A stretch of DNA of 64,000 nucleotides from Rhodoferax ferrireducens. GTDB lineage: Bacteria; Pseudomonadota; Gammaproteobacteria; Burkholderiales; Burkholderiaceae_C. Below are positions 1 through 9,098 of this stretch, piece after piece. The notes under the pieces are model-generated. The model worked only from the letters and a program-made list of their open reading frames with translations, was not told where the DNA came from and did not search any database. Made by a program: the position numbers and the translations under genes. The first letter of the stretch is position 1. Each line of letters starts with the position of its first letter. The stretch spans positions 345,794 through 409,793 of the forward strand of contig MTEI01000003.1 of NCBI GenBank assembly GCA_002083775.1, read 5' to 3'.

Positions 1-1774
1 TGCCGTGGTCTTGCACCACCAGGCAGGCAGGCGAATCCACCAGGCGGGTGGTCACACGCACGTCTTCGGCCTTGTCCTTCAGCGCTTCTTTCAGCTTGGC
101 CAGCAGCGGTTTGAAGGCTTCGGCGGCTTCATCAAAGGCTTTTTTCTCGGTCTCGTCCTGCAGCTTGCCCAGATCGACCTGGCCCTTGGCCACGCTTTGA
201 AGCGGCGTGCCGTCAAACTCGTACAGGTAGTTCAGCGCCCACTCGTCCACGCGGTCGGTCATCAGCAGCACTTCAATGCCTTTTTTCTTGAACACTTCCA
301 GCTGCGGGCTGTTCTTGGCGGCGGCTAGGGTGTCGGCGGTGATGAAGTAGATGGCTTCCTGGCCGTCTTTCATACGCGCTTTGTAGTCGGCAAAACTGAC
401 CGTCACGCCGTCGGTGGTGCTGCTGGCAAAACGCAGCAGCTTGGCGATGCGTTCCTTGTTGCCAAAGTCTTCGCCCAGGCCTTCTTTCAGCACGGCGCCA
501 AATTCCTTGTAGAACTTGGTGTATTTGCCGGCGTTGGCTTCCGCCTCGGCCTTGTCTTCGGCGCTGAGCACATCGGTCACGCCTTCTGCTGACGCGGTGG
601 CTTCCGGCAGCTTGTCGTTTTTGGCCAGGTCTTCCAGCATGCCCAGCACACGTTTGGTGCAACCTTCGCGGATGGCTTTGACGTCGCGGCTTTCTTGCAG
701 CAGTTCACGGCTCACGTTCAGCGGCAGGTCACTCGAATCGACCACGCCCTTCACAAAGCGCAGGTAGGTCGGCATCAGGTTGTCGGCATCGTCCATGATG
801 AAGACGCGCTTGACATACAGCTTGACGCCGGCCGACTTTTCGCGGTTGTACAAGTCAAACGGGGCTTTGCCGGGGATGTACAGCAGCTGGGTGTACTCGG
901 TACTGCCTTCCACGCGGTTGTGGGTGTAGGCCAGCGGCGCGTCCGTGTCGTGGCTGATCTGTTTGTAAAACTCGGTGTATTCCTCAAACGTGATGTCTTT
1001 TTTTGCGCGCGACCAGATGGCGTTGGCCTTGTTGACGGTTTCCCACTCACCGGTTTTGACCATGCCACCGGGCTGGCGGCCGCCGTTTTCATCACTCGGG
1101 TTGATCAGCTCGCCGTCTTTCCACTCTTCCTTTTCCATCAGGATGGGCAGGCTGATGTGGTCAGAGTATTTGCTGATGATGCTTTTGATCTTCCAGGCGC
1201 TGGCGTAATCCAGCGCATCGTCGCGCAGGTGCAGCGTGACGCTGGTGCCGCGCTCGGCGCGCTCGATCGGTTCCACCTCAAAGTTACCGGCACCACCGCT
1301 GACCCAGCGCACACCTTCCGCTGCGGGCAGCCCGGCGCGGCGGGTTTCGACGGTGATCTTGTCGGCAACGATGAAGCCCGAGTAAAAACCCACGCCAAAC
1401 TGGCCAATCAACTGGCCTTGCTGCGAGGCGTTGGCTTTCTGGTCGCCGGTGAGCTTGCTCATGAAGTCTTTGGTGCCGCTCTTGGCAATGGTGCCCAGGT
1501 GCTCCACGGCTTCGATCTCGCTCATGCCGATGCCGTTGTCGGTGATGGTCAACGTCTTGGCATCCTTGTCAAAGGTGACCTTGACCTTGAGTTCAGAGTC
1601 CGACTCGTACAACGCAGTGTCGTTGATGGCCTCAAAACGCAGCTTGTCGCAGGCATCCGACGCGTTGGACACCAGCTCGCGCAGAAAAATCTCTTTGTTG
1701 GAGTACAGCGAGTGCGTGACCAGGTGCAGCAGTTGTGCCACTTCGGCCTGGAAGGAAAGGGTTTGTTTGCTCAT
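1..1774 (-). CDS. htpG: Chaperone HtpG (bacterial Hsp90), C-terminus cut by window edge
   Basis: ATP-dependent cytosolic chaperone of the Hsp90 family. The frame read leftward from the ATG at 1774 stays open to base 1 (about 591 codons), so only the last few dozen residues of the dimerisation domain are missing against a usual length of 620-650. The N-terminal GHKL ATPase motifs are visible: ELVSNASDA at residues 33-41, DNGIGM at 79-84 and [11 protein letters not shown] at 124-134. The middle domain follows. The gene stands alone, with an upstream gap of about 170 bases toward the divergent toxin-antitoxin pair. Heat-shock control is usual for the family, but I could not identify a convincing promoter. 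Identification is secure. Confidence 0.96.
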   Translation of the reverse strand, partial: MSKQTLSFQAEVAQLLHLVTHSLYSNKEIFLRELVSNASDACDKLRFEAINDTALYESDSELKVKVTFDKDAKTLTITDNGIGMSEIEAVEHLGTIAKSGTKDFMSKLTGDQKANASQQGQLIGQFGVGFYSGFIVADKITVETRRAGLPAAEGVRWVSGGAGNFEVEPIERAERGTSVTLHLRDDALDYASAWKIKSIISKYSDHISLPILMEKEEWKDGELINPSDENGGRQPGGMVKTGEWETVNKANAIWSRAKKDITFEEYTEFYKQISHDTDAPLAYTHNRVEGSTEYTQLLYIPGKAPFDLYNREKSAGVKLYVKRVFIMDDADNLMPTYLRFVKGVVDSSDLPLNVSRELLQESRDVKAIREGCTKRVLGMLEDLAKNDKLPEATASAEGVTDVLSAEDKAEAEANAGKYTKFYKEFGAVLKEGLGEDFGNKERIAKLLRFASSTTDGVTVSFADYKARMKDGQEAIYFITADTLAAAKNSPQLEVFKKKGIEVLLMTDRVDEWALNYLYEFDGTPLQSVAKGQVDLGKLQDETEKKAFDEAAEAFKPLLAKLKEALKDKAEDVRVTTRLVDSPACLVVQDHG

Positions 1775-1948
1775 GGGGTTGGAGTGTTCTCAAAGCATTA
1801 AAAAAACCAGCACACTGGGGCGGCTGGTACAGAAACGAAAATTCAGTTGCGGGCGATGTCGGCAAATTCAAGGGGGTCTCTTGGCCTGTACTTGACATGA
1901 AAAGGATCGAAACCCTAAACTGCCTTACCGAATTGTAAGGAGCGAACC

Positions 1949-2200
1949 ATGCTGGCCACGATGACGAGTAAATCGCAGATCACCCTGCCCAAAGACATTC
2001 GCACCCTGCTGCAGCTTGAGCCTGGCGACAAAGTCGCGTTTTTGCCCATGCCAGATGGGCAGATCACCGTATCCAAAGCCAGCAAGGCCTCTTTCGCCCA
2101 GTTGCGCGGCATCTTGCCCCCGCCAGCGCGTGCCTTTACTGTTGAAGAAATGGACCAGGCGGTGCAGGACGCTGTGGCGGACAAACATGCTCGCGCTTGA
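1949..2200 (+). CDS. AbrB/MazE-type antitoxin
   Basis: Small 83-residue protein with a SpoVT/AbrB swapped-hairpin DNA-binding fold at about residues 4-46 (TSKSQITLPKDIR, then LEPGDKVAFLPMPDG). The C-terminal tail is acidic and probably binds the toxin. The ATG at 1949 is preceded by the ribosome-binding site AAGGAG. Its last 14 bases overlap the start of the PIN-domain gene in another frame, the usual coupling of antitoxin and toxin. By analogy with VapB/MazE antitoxins it neutralises the toxin and represses its own promoter; the operator was not identified. Confidence 0.9.
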   Translation: MLATMTSKSQITLPKDIRTLLQLEPGDKVAFLPMPDGQITVSKASKASFAQLRGILPPPARAFTVEEMDQAVQDAVADKHARA

Positions 2201-2588
2201 CACCAACCTTCTGGTTCGACTCATCACCAATGACGACCCGGTACAGGCCCAGCGGGTACAGGAGGCGCTGGACGAAGAACTGGAAGCGGGCCATGAATGT
2301 ATGGTGGGCCAGGTTGTTTTGTGTGAACTGGTCTGGGTGCTTGGGCGGCTGTACGGCTATTCAACGGCGCAATGCCAACAAACGGTGGGCGAACTGCTGG
2401 GTTTTGCGGGTTTGCGTTTTGAGTCGATGCCGGTCGTGATGCTCGCCTTCAAAGCCTGGCATCAGCATGGCGGTGATTGGGCCGACCATCTGATTGGGGC
2501 ACAAATGCAGGCTTTGGGCTGCGATGCAGTCCTGACGCTGGACCAGCGCGCGGGGCGGGCCGCCACGCATCGGCTACTGGCTGGCTGA
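2187..2588 (+). CDS. PIN-domain ribonuclease toxin (VapC family)
   Basis: 133-residue PIN-domain protein, predicted to be a metal-dependent ribonuclease that cleaves RNA when not bound by its antitoxin. The acidic residues of the PIN active site are present: D5 in LALDTNLLVRL, E47 in LCELVWVL, D100 in DWADHLIGA and D119 in VLTLDQRAG. The ATG at 2187 lies inside the antitoxin gene, so translation is coupled. The frame is open further upstream, but that extension only overlaps the antitoxin. The exact RNA target cannot be read from the sequence. Confidence 0.9.
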   Translation: MLALDTNLLVRLITNDDPVQAQRVQEALDEELEAGHECMVGQVVLCELVWVLGRLYGYSTAQCQQTVGELLGFAGLRFESMPVVMLAFKAWHQHGGDWADHLIGAQMQALGCDAVLTLDQRAGRAATHRLLAG

Positions 2589-2660
2589 CTTCCCGGCCCA
2601 ACCGCTCAGGGTGGTTAAGCACGAGTGATTTCTTCTGTCAGTTACTTCAAAAAGTAGAGT

Positions 2661-2696
2661 AGTCAGCCCTTTATCTATAAGGGCCAGAGCCATATT
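2661..2696 (-). repeat. Dispersed intergenic palindrome, copy 1
   Basis: Copy of a short palindromic element seen at seven places in this window. Its core GCCCTTTATCTATAAGGGC is nearly self-complementary and is followed by degenerate arms. It lies exactly between the convergent ends of the toxin gene and the TRAP permease gene, so its transcript could fold on either strand and act as a terminator or 3' stabiliser (inference). Confidence 0.7.
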
Positions 2697-2698
2697 CT

Positions 2699-4894
2699 TT
2701 AAGCAAGACTGGCCCGAGGTGACTCGCGCCAGCTTTTGAACTGACGCAACATCACCGGCACCACCATCGCCACCCCGATCAGCGTGGCGGTCAAGCTGGG
2801 CGCCACCATCAGCAGCGCGGCTGAGATACACAGCGCCTGCTCCCAGCGTTTCATTTCGACCAGGAAGAACTTGGAAAACGCCATCGCCAGGAAGGTGATG
2901 CCCAGGATGCAGCCAACGAAAGTGACCGAGAAGTCATACCAGGTGAAGCCCTTGGCCACCAGAATCAGCGACGGCGAGAAGACAAACACAAACGGCACCA
3001 GCGCCTTGGCAATGCCCAGGCGGAACGCGGTGTTGCCGGTCTTGAATGGGTCACTGCCCGCCATGCCCGCCGCCGCATACGCCGCTAGTGCCACCGGCGG
3101 GGTGATGTCGGCCAGCACCCCGTAATAAAACACAAAGAAGTGCGCCACCAGCGGCTCCACACCGAGCTGCACCAGAGTCGGTGCGGCCACCGTCACCATG
3201 ATGATGTAGTTGGCGGTGGTCGGAATGCCCGCGCCCATCAAAATGCAGACTGCTGCTGTCATCACCAGCGCCGCCAGCAGGGTGAGCGACTGGAAGGCGA
3301 TCAGGTAGCTGGGGATGATGCTGCTCAGGCCTCCGGCAATGGTTTGCGCCGCCCCGGTGATGATGAAGCTGATCTTGAAGCCCACCCCGGTGAGCGTGAC
3401 CACCCCAATCACGATGCCCACGGTGGCGGCCGCAGCGCCCACCGCCAGCGCGTATTTGGCACCGGTCTCAAAGGCTTCGACCAGTACCTTGGGTTCAATC
3501 CGGCCACGAATCTTCAGGCCGCGCATCGCCGCCGCCGTCAGCACAACACTCCCCGCAAAGATGCCCAGTTTGACCATCTCGTCCAGGTTGGTGAACGCCA
3601 CGGCCAGCAGCGCCAGATGCAGCACCACCATCAGCCCCCAGTTTTTGGCGCTGTTGCCTCGCACCGAGGTGGTCAGCCCGACGATGGCACTCGAGGTGAT
3701 GCCCACAAACGCCGCCAGATACGGCGTGCGCCCGCTGACCAGAATGCTGATCAAAAAGAACAGCGGGATCAGCGTCGGCCAGCGCATCTTCATGCTCTGG
3801 CGCAGCTTGGGCATTTCTTCCTCGGTCAGGCCGCGCAGGCCGTAACGCTTGGCCTCAAAGTGCACCTGCATGAAGACGCCGAAAAAGTGCATGAATGCCG
3901 GCACGATGGCCGCCGTGATGATGGTCTGGTATGGCAGGCCCAAAAATTCGATCATCAAAAACGCCGCTGCGCCCAACACCGGCGGCGTGATCTGTCCGCC
4001 GGTTGATGCAGCCGCTTCCACTGCACCGGCAAAGTGGCGCTGGTAACCGACGCGGATCATGGCCGGAATGGTCAGCGAGCCGACTGTGACCGCATTGGCC
4101 ACCGACGAGCCTGACAACATGCCGAACATGGCCGAGCCAAACACACTCACCTTGGCCGGGCCACCGGCGTACCGCCCGGCAATGCTCGACGCGATGTCCA
4201 GAAACAGCTGCCCCAATCCGATGCGCGTGGCCATTACGCCAAACAGTACAAAGTGAAATACGTAGGTGGCCACCACGCCGACTGCCACACCGTAAATACC
4301 CTGGCTGGTGAGGTACTGGTGGTTGATGAACTGGCTCCAGCTCGATCCGGCGTGCTGCAGCAAACCCGGGAAATATTGGCCAAACAGTGAATAAAAGGTG
4401 AAGCCCAGCGCAATCACCGGCAGCGGCCAGCCCATGCTGCGCCGCGTGGCTTCCAGCAGCGCCACAAACAGCACGGTGCCAAACACCACGTCGTAGTTGT
4501 TCGGGTTGCCAACTCGAAACGCCAGGTCTTCAAAGGTGTAGGGGATGTACAGCACGGCAATCGCCACGCCAATGCCCAGCAACCAGTCATAGATTGGAAT
4601 ACCACCGGGCGAGGCCAGGCTGTGGCGCACCGTGCGGTTTTCCGCAGCCTTGCTGCCAGCAAACACCAAAAAAATCAAGCCCAGCACAAACGCCAAGTGC
4701 ACGCCACGGTGGGTGGTTTCGCGCAGCAGGCCAAAACCGGCGGTGTAGTAGTGAAAACAGCTCAGGGTGATCAGCAGCCATTTGATCAGCACGGTGGCCG
4801 GCGGCACCGAGGGGCGGAAACGCATCTCGGGGTCGAACTTTTCCTCCATGGCCAGGAGTTGTTTGTCATCGGGCAAGGTGGTGGCTTGGCTCAT
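2699..4894 (-). CDS. TRAP transporter permease, fused 4TM/12TM (DctQM type)
   Basis: 731-residue inner-membrane protein in which the small (DctQ-like, roughly residues 35-200) and large (DctM-like, roughly 200-715) TRAP permease subunits are joined, as is usual for TAXI-type systems. Many hydrophobic segments are visible. The segment GSAMFGMLSGSSVANAVTVG, around residue 250, is typical of the large subunit. Together with the binding protein encoded just upstream it should import an organic acid or similar solute driven by an ion gradient; the substrate cannot be told from sequence. It starts at the ATG at 4894, 81 bases after the binding-protein gene, with a strong hairpin in that spacer. Confidence 0.93.
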   Translation of the reverse strand: MSQATTLPDDKQLLAMEEKFDPEMRFRPSVPPATVLIKWLLITLSCFHYYTAGFGLLRETTHRGVHLAFVLGLIFLVFAGSKAAENRTVRHSLASPGGIPIYDWLLGIGVAIAVLYIPYTFEDLAFRVGNPNNYDVVFGTVLFVALLEATRRSMGWPLPVIALGFTFYSLFGQYFPGLLQHAGSSWSQFINHQYLTSQGIYGVAVGVVATYVFHFVLFGVMATRIGLGQLFLDIASSIAGRYAGGPAKVSVFGSAMFGMLSGSSVANAVTVGSLTIPAMIRVGYQRHFAGAVEAAASTGGQITPPVLGAAAFLMIEFLGLPYQTIITAAIVPAFMHFFGVFMQVHFEAKRYGLRGLTEEEMPKLRQSMKMRWPTLIPLFFLISILVSGRTPYLAAFVGITSSAIVGLTTSVRGNSAKNWGLMVVLHLALLAVAFTNLDEMVKLGIFAGSVVLTAAAMRGLKIRGRIEPKVLVEAFETGAKYALAVGAAAATVGIVIGVVTLTGVGFKISFIITGAAQTIAGGLSSIIPSYLIAFQSLTLLAALVMTAAVCILMGAGIPTTANYIIMVTVAAPTLVQLGVEPLVAHFFVFYYGVLADITPPVALAAYAAAGMAGSDPFKTGNTAFRLGIAKALVPFVFVFSPSLILVAKGFTWYDFSVTFVGCILGITFLAMAFSKFFLVEMKRWEQALCISAALLMVAPSLTATLIGVAMVVPVMLRQFKSWRESPRASLA

Positions 4895-4921
4895 ACTTGT
4901 TTTCTTGTGGCTACCAACGAC

Positions 4922-4949
4922 AACGGGCGGAAAAAGTGTTCCGCCCGTT
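4922..4949 (-). promoter_or_regulatory. Intercistronic hairpin between TAXI receptor and permease
   Basis: Perfect 11-bp inverted repeat AACGGGCGGAA/TTCCGCCCGTT with a 6-base loop between the binding-protein stop and the permease start. There is no uridine run, so it is more likely an mRNA-stabilising or attenuating hairpin that raises the binding protein over the permease than a full terminator. Function is inference. Confidence 0.65.
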
Positions 4950-4975
4950 CAGGTTAAATCAGTGACGGCTGAGGC

Positions 4976-5929
4976 TTATTTCAGCGCACCGGCTTCTTTG
5001 TAAAACTTCTCGGCACCCGGGTGATACGGAATGCCTACGCCCTGCACGGCATTTTGCAGCGTGATGTATTTGCCCTTGGCATGGCCAGCGGCCAGGGTTT
5101 TCTGGGCGGCATCGCTGTAGAGCGCCTTGGTGATCTGGTACACGGTTTCGGTGTCGGCCTTGTCGCTGGTCACCAGTTGTGCGCCCAGCGCCAGGGTTTT
5201 GACCGCTGGCACGCCCTTGTAGGTTTCAGCCGGAATGGTGTCCACGGCAAAGAAGCTGCTGGACTTGCGCAGGCTCTCAGCCGCTGCGCCGTCAATCGGC
5301 AGCAATTCAATGCCACCACCCGCGCTGGCCAGCTCGGCAATGGCACCCGCAGGCGCGCCGCCGGTGAAGAAGAAGGCATCCAGCGCGCCGTCTTTCATTT
5401 TGTCGCCAGCCTGGTTGGGCTTGATGTACTCGGGTTTGATGTCAGATTCTTTGATGCCGTAGGCGGCCAGCACCAGGCGGGCGTTGATCAGCGTGCCGGA
5501 GCCGGGTTCGTCCAGCGCCACGCGTTTGCCTTTCAGGTCGGCAATGCTCTTGAAGCCCGCGCCTTTTTTCACCACCACGTGGATGCTCTCGGGGTACAGG
5601 TTGGCAATCATGCGCAGGCCGTCCACCTTGGGCTTGCCTTCAAAAATGCCGGTACCGGTTTGCGCCCAGGTGGCCACGTCCGACTGGCTGAAACCCGCTT
5701 CCATCGCACCGCCCGCCACGCCATTGACATTGGCCAGAGAGCCGTTGCTGGCTTGCGCCGTGGCGATGATCTTGCCCGGCTGCGAAACGGCGTTGGCGAT
5801 CATGCCGCCCACAGGGTAGTAAGTGCCAGCGGTGCCGCCGGTGCCGATACGGAAAAACTGCTGCGCGCTGGCGGTACCAACGAGCGCGGCAGAGGCCACA
5901 ACGGCGGCTGCAAGGAATTTCAGTTTCAT
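4976..5929 (-). CDS. TAXI-family TRAP transporter solute-binding protein
   Basis: 317-residue periplasmic receptor of the TAXI (TRAP-associated extracytoplasmic immunogenic) family. A Sec signal peptide is clear (MKLKFLAAAVVASAALVGTASA, cleavage near residue 22), followed by FRIGTGGTAGTYYPVGG and the ASNGSLANVNGVAGGAMEAG region characteristic of the family. The ATG at 5929 has a good AGGAG ribosome-binding site. It is the first gene of a two-gene operon with the fused permease. It binds the substrate in the periplasm and delivers it to the permease; the ligand is unknown. Confidence 0.95.
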   Translation of the reverse strand: MKLKFLAAAVVASAALVGTASAQQFFRIGTGGTAGTYYPVGGMIANAVSQPGKIIATAQASNGSLANVNGVAGGAMEAGFSQSDVATWAQTGTGIFEGKPKVDGLRMIANLYPESIHVVVKKGAGFKSIADLKGKRVALDEPGSGTLINARLVLAAYGIKESDIKPEYIKPNQAGDKMKDGALDAFFFTGGAPAGAIAELASAGGGIELLPIDGAAAESLRKSSSFFAVDTIPAETYKGVPAVKTLALGAQLVTSDKADTETVYQITKALYSDAAQKTLAAGHAKGKYITLQNAVQGVGIPYHPGAEKFYKEAGALK

Positions 5930-6054
5930 GGGTCGCTCCTGAGGGTTGAAGAAGTGGATGGAAATGGCTGCCGAAACAAAGTTGGCAGTTTACCCCCGAG
6001 TGGGTGCCAGTCAGCTTGCAGAAAGCCAGCGATTGGCGAGGAGTTGGACCGGTT

Positions 6055-6954
6055 TCAAGCCAACGCGGTGCCCCGTGCCAGGGCCTTGGCCTGCTGGTAT
6101 CCGGCGTAGAGCTTGGCGTACACCGGCCCCGGCTGCCCGTTGCCCACTGGTTGGCCGTCCAGCAGAGTTACCGGCAGCACCTCTTTGGTGGCGGACGACA
6201 GCAGCACTTCGTCTGCCGCCAGCACCTCGGCGCGGGCGATGCGCCGCAGCAGGAACGGGATGCCCTGCTGCGCGCAGATCTCTTCAATCAACCCGTAACG
6301 GATGCCTTCCAGCACCAGGTTGTCTTTGGGGGTACCAAGCAGCTGGCCATTTTTCACCACCCAGACATTGCAGGCGGCCGCTTCGCTCAGGTAGCCGTCG
6401 CGGAACATCAGCGTTTCAATGGCGCCCACGTCAAAGCTGATCTGCCGTGCAAACACCGCGCCCAGCAGGCTGGTGGCCTTGATATGCGCCTTTTCCCAGC
6501 GGAAGTCATCGGCGGTGACACAAGCCACACCTTGCGCGCGTTGCTCGGCACTGGGTGGCTTCATCACATTGGTCATCACAAACACCGTGGGGGTGATGTC
6601 GGTGGGCATCACATGGTCGCGCATGGCCACGCCACGGGTGATCTGGATATAGATGAGTTGATCACATTTTTGCTCACCAGCCCCCGTGGATTCCTCATAG
6701 TCAGCTATCAACTGTCTAGCAACTTCGGCCCATTGCGCCCGGCTCAATGGGTTGCTGATGCGCAGCTCTTTCAGGCTGCGCTCCAGCCGGGCCATGTGCT
6801 GCTCAAAGCGGAACAGCTGCCCACCGTACACCGGTACCACTTCGTACACCCCGTCGCCAAAGATGAAGCCCCGGTCCATCACGCTGATCTTGGCGTGCGG
6901 CAGGGTGGTGAATTCGCCGTTCAGATAGCAGGGCAACGCAGGCAGTGTGTTCAT
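6055..6954 (-). CDS. dat: D-amino-acid aminotransferase (class IV PLP enzyme)
   Basis: 299-residue fold-type IV PLP-dependent aminotransferase, most like D-alanine transaminase, which exchanges amino groups between D-alanine, D-glutamate and their keto acids for cell-wall precursors. The PLP-binding lysine is probably K159 in HIKATSLLG. RGFIFGDGVYEVVPVY near residue 28 and GYLSEAAACNVWVV near 210 are typical family blocks. A variable segment near residues 84-97 is slightly longer than I expect. Branched-chain aminotransferase or 4-amino-4-deoxychorismate lyase are related alternatives, but the N-terminal pattern favours D-amino acids. It lies 35 bases downstream of the EamA gene on the same strand. 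Confidence 0.88.
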   Translation of the reverse strand: MNTLPALPCYLNGEFTTLPHAKISVMDRGFIFGDGVYEVVPVYGGQLFRFEQHMARLERSLKELRISNPLSRAQWAEVARQLIADYEESTGAGEQKCDQLIYIQITRGVAMRDHVMPTDITPTVFVMTNVMKPPSAEQRAQGVACVTADDFRWEKAHIKATSLLGAVFARQISFDVGAIETLMFRDGYLSEAAACNVWVVKNGQLLGTPKDNLVLEGIRYGLIEEICAQQGIPFLLRRIARAEVLAADEVLLSSATKEVLPVTLLDGQPVGNGQPGPVYAKLYAGYQQAKALARGTALA

Positions 6955-6989
6955 AAGCGCAATGGGTCAGGTGGAGCTGGGCTGGCAGT

Positions 6990-7928
6990 TTACGCCCGGG
7001 CGCGCCGCGTTTTCGCCGCCACCAGCCAGCCCTGGCTGCTGACGAGCAATACACCGGCCAGCACCAGCACCGCGCCCAGCACAAAACGCGGCTCCAGCGG
7101 CTCGCCCAGCAGCCAAACGCCAAACCCCATGCCAAACAACGGCGTCAAAAACGAAAACACCCCCAGCCGCGAGGCTAGGTAATGCCGCAGCAGCCAGAAC
7201 CAGGCCAGAAAGCTGGCAAACGACACGATCACCGACTGAAACACCAGGCTACCCCACACCATTGGCGTGAAGTGGATGTGCGCCTGGCCCAGCACTGTAG
7301 CGGCCAGCATCAACAGCACAAACGCACCCACCAGTTGGTACATCAGCGTTTGCGACGCCGGGGCGCTGGCCAGTGCCGAGCAGCGCACCACCACCGTGGT
7401 GGCCGCCCAAGCCATGCCTGCCAGCAGCGCCAGCGCGTCGCCCCACAGCATCATCATCGCCGGGCCCAGCGTGCTGCTGGCGGCTTGGCTGCGGCCAAAA
7501 AAGGTCAACACAATGCCAGTAAAGGCCAGCCCGATGCCGGCCCATTGAACCCAGCTCAGCCGCTCGGCGGGCAGCTTTATGTGCAGGCCCAGCGCGACAA
7601 AAATCGGCGCGGTGTACAAAAACACCACCGCGTGCGAGGCCGAGGTATGGCGCAGCCCCTCGCCCACCAGCAAAAACTCCAGCGCAAACAAGGCCCCCAC
7701 CATCAGCCCGGCGCGCAAGGTGCCGTCTGTCAGGCTCATGCGTTCCTTGCGCCAGAGCATCCACAGCCCCAGCAGCACCGCCGCAGCGCCCGAGCGCAGG
7801 CCAATCTGCATGATCGGCGCAATGTCATGCGCGGTGGCTTTCAGCACCACTTGCTGCAAGCCCCACAACAAACACAGCAACAGCATCAGGGACGAGGCGC
7901 GCGCATCTAGCGCTTGGCGGGTGGTCAT
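6990..7928 (-). CDS. EamA/DMT-family permease
   Basis: 312-residue inner-membrane transporter with two EamA repeats of about five transmembrane segments each (roughly residues 8-145 and 155-300). Members export amino acids, metabolites or drugs; the substrate here cannot be assigned. The frame is open a further 90 codons upstream but that part is hydrophilic and atypical, so the ATG at 7928, just before ALDARASSLMLLLCLLWG, was chosen. No strong ribosome-binding site is visible there. It is probably co-transcribed with the D-amino-acid aminotransferase. Confidence 0.88.
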   Translation of the reverse strand: MTTRQALDARASSLMLLLCLLWGLQQVVLKATAHDIAPIMQIGLRSGAAAVLLGLWMLWRKERMSLTDGTLRAGLMVGALFALEFLLVGEGLRHTSASHAVVFLYTAPIFVALGLHIKLPAERLSWVQWAGIGLAFTGIVLTFFGRSQAASSTLGPAMMMLWGDALALLAGMAWAATTVVVRCSALASAPASQTLMYQLVGAFVLLMLAATVLGQAHIHFTPMVWGSLVFQSVIVSFASFLAWFWLLRHYLASRLGVFSFLTPLFGMGFGVWLLGEPLEPRFVLGAVLVLAGVLLVSSQGWLVAAKTRRARA

Positions 7929-8146
7929 CGGGTGGTTCCAGGGGGCATGGTCAAGGGTGTCGATGATAGGTTCGGCGGGTTGGAGGGTATCTGCCGCTTT
8001 TGCGCCTGGCGGCGTACCCATGCGCGGTGCGAATTGTTGAAATGTGTGTGGAAAGCCGCGCTGTGAAACATCCTGATACGCCCGCAGACGAAACCGCCCT
8101 ATCGCTCGGGCATGATGCCAACTTTCAAAAAACAAGAGGTATACCC

Positions 8147-8368
8147 GTGAAAAAGACATCGTTGAAACGGGCTGCTGCTGCCGTTGGCATATCCACACTG
8201 CTCACTTTGGGCGGCTGCGCCAATCTGTCGCACCGTGACCGCAACACTGTTACCGGCGCTGGCGTGGGTGCCGTAGCCGGTGCCATCCTGACCGGGGGCA
8301 GCTCGGTCGGCACCGTGGGTGGCGCTGCGGTGGGTGGGGTGATTGGGAACCAGATCGGGCGCAAGTAG
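8147..8368 (+). CDS. Glycine-zipper lipoprotein (OsmB-like)
   Basis: 73-residue protein starting with GTG at 8147, seven bases after AAGAGGT. It has a lipoprotein signal with lipobox LGGC (C24 would be lipidated) followed by a glycine-zipper segment rich in GAGVGAVAG and GGAAVGGVIG repeats ending GNQIGRK. Such proteins sit in the outer membrane and resemble OsmB. It is too small and simple for a firm role. It is single and is followed by an intergenic palindrome. Confidence 0.85.
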   Translation: MKKTSLKRAAAAVGISTLLTLGGCANLSHRDRNTVTGAGVGAVAGAILTGGSSVGTVGGAAVGGVIGNQIGRK

Positions 8369-8417
8369 CCAGGGTGATTGGCTAGGGGCTCTATCTCTCG
8401 TTAGCTGACATAAAAAA

Positions 8418-8459
8418 TGGCCTAAGCCCTTGGCCAATATGGGTTAGTAGCTCAAAAAT
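8418..8459 (+). repeat. Dispersed intergenic palindrome, copy 2 (degenerate)
   Basis: Diverged member of the palindrome family: TGGCCTAAGCCC, a divergent centre, then GGGTTAGTAGCTC. The arms pair imperfectly. It lies between the glycine-zipper lipoprotein and the next hypothetical gene. Confidence 0.5.
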
Positions 8460-8624
8460 AGTTATCCCTGCTCGCAGCTTCTGCGAGCCAGCCGAAACAT
8501 GCCAAGCCACCATCGCAAAGGTCTGCAGGGTTAGATCACGGCTCGCGCCAGTCCATATCCCGGTTAGCATTCAGGCCTCAAACGCTGTTTCCTTGACGCG
8601 TAGTTCTCCCCCAACGGCCTGCCT

Positions 8625-9098
8625 GTGACTGATTTACCCGAAAAATCCCAAGAACCCCGCCGGTGGCGCAGCGACGGCTGGACCGCCCAGGTCATCAAAA
8701 ACGAAGACGACGACGGCTGGGCCGTGGCCATGACCAAAGACGGCGCGTCCGAGCCCGCCCTGACCGGCCCTTGGACCATGGGCCGCGACAAAAAGAACCC
8801 CAAACCGCTGGACGGCAATGCCTTCAGCACCCTGGTCAAAACCGCCAGCGAGTTTGTGCGCCGCAGCGAACAGCAACTGCACGCCACGCTGCACCAGAGC
8901 ATCAGCGTGGCGCACGGCACCGGGCGCGTCACCGTGTGCCTGGACATCACCCCCGATGACGACAACCCGTCAGCGCTGTTGAGCGCCAAAGACGACGGCG
9001 ATGAGGTGCTGGCGCAAGTGCGCGTGTCACCCGCGTTCAAACTCAACCGGGCCAGTGCGCTACGCTGGGTCGAGGCCGGGTTTGCCAAGTCGATGTAG
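8625..9098 (+). CDS. Conserved hypothetical protein
   Basis: 157-residue soluble protein with no recognised domain, acidic and hydrophilic, without signal peptide or membrane segment. The middle part (FSTLVKTASEFVRRSEQQLHA, then RVTVCLDITPDDD) suggests an alpha/beta fold. Codon use matches neighbouring chromosomal genes and the antisense frames look like shadows, so I accept it as coding. The likely start is the GTG at 8625; no ribosome-binding site is obvious. Function is unknown. Confidence 0.65.
   Translation: MTDLPEKSQEPRRWRSDGWTAQVIKNEDDDGWAVAMTKDGASEPALTGPWTMGRDKKNPKPLDGNAFSTLVKTASEFVRRSEQQLHATLHQSISVAHGTGRVTVCLDITPDDDNPSALLSAKDDGDEVLAQVRVSPAFKLNRASALRWVEAGFAKSM

Noticed and set aside
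695..1801. 368-codon plus-strand frame opposite htpG
   Set aside because: It is the mirror of the htpG reading frame; its composition (His, Gln, Val rich) is the usual antisense pattern and it has no domain.
3140..4006. 288-codon plus-strand frame
   Set aside because: Antisense to the TRAP permease, rich in His/Arg/Gln, with no recognisable family.
5021..6109. 362-codon plus-strand frame
   Set aside because: Antisense to the TAXI receptor gene, which has a clear signal peptide and family motifs.
6660..6720. Possible palindrome-family copy inside the D-amino-acid aminotransferase gene
   Set aside because: Only the short string AGCTATCAA matches; the stem and the CTAGCCC block are missing.
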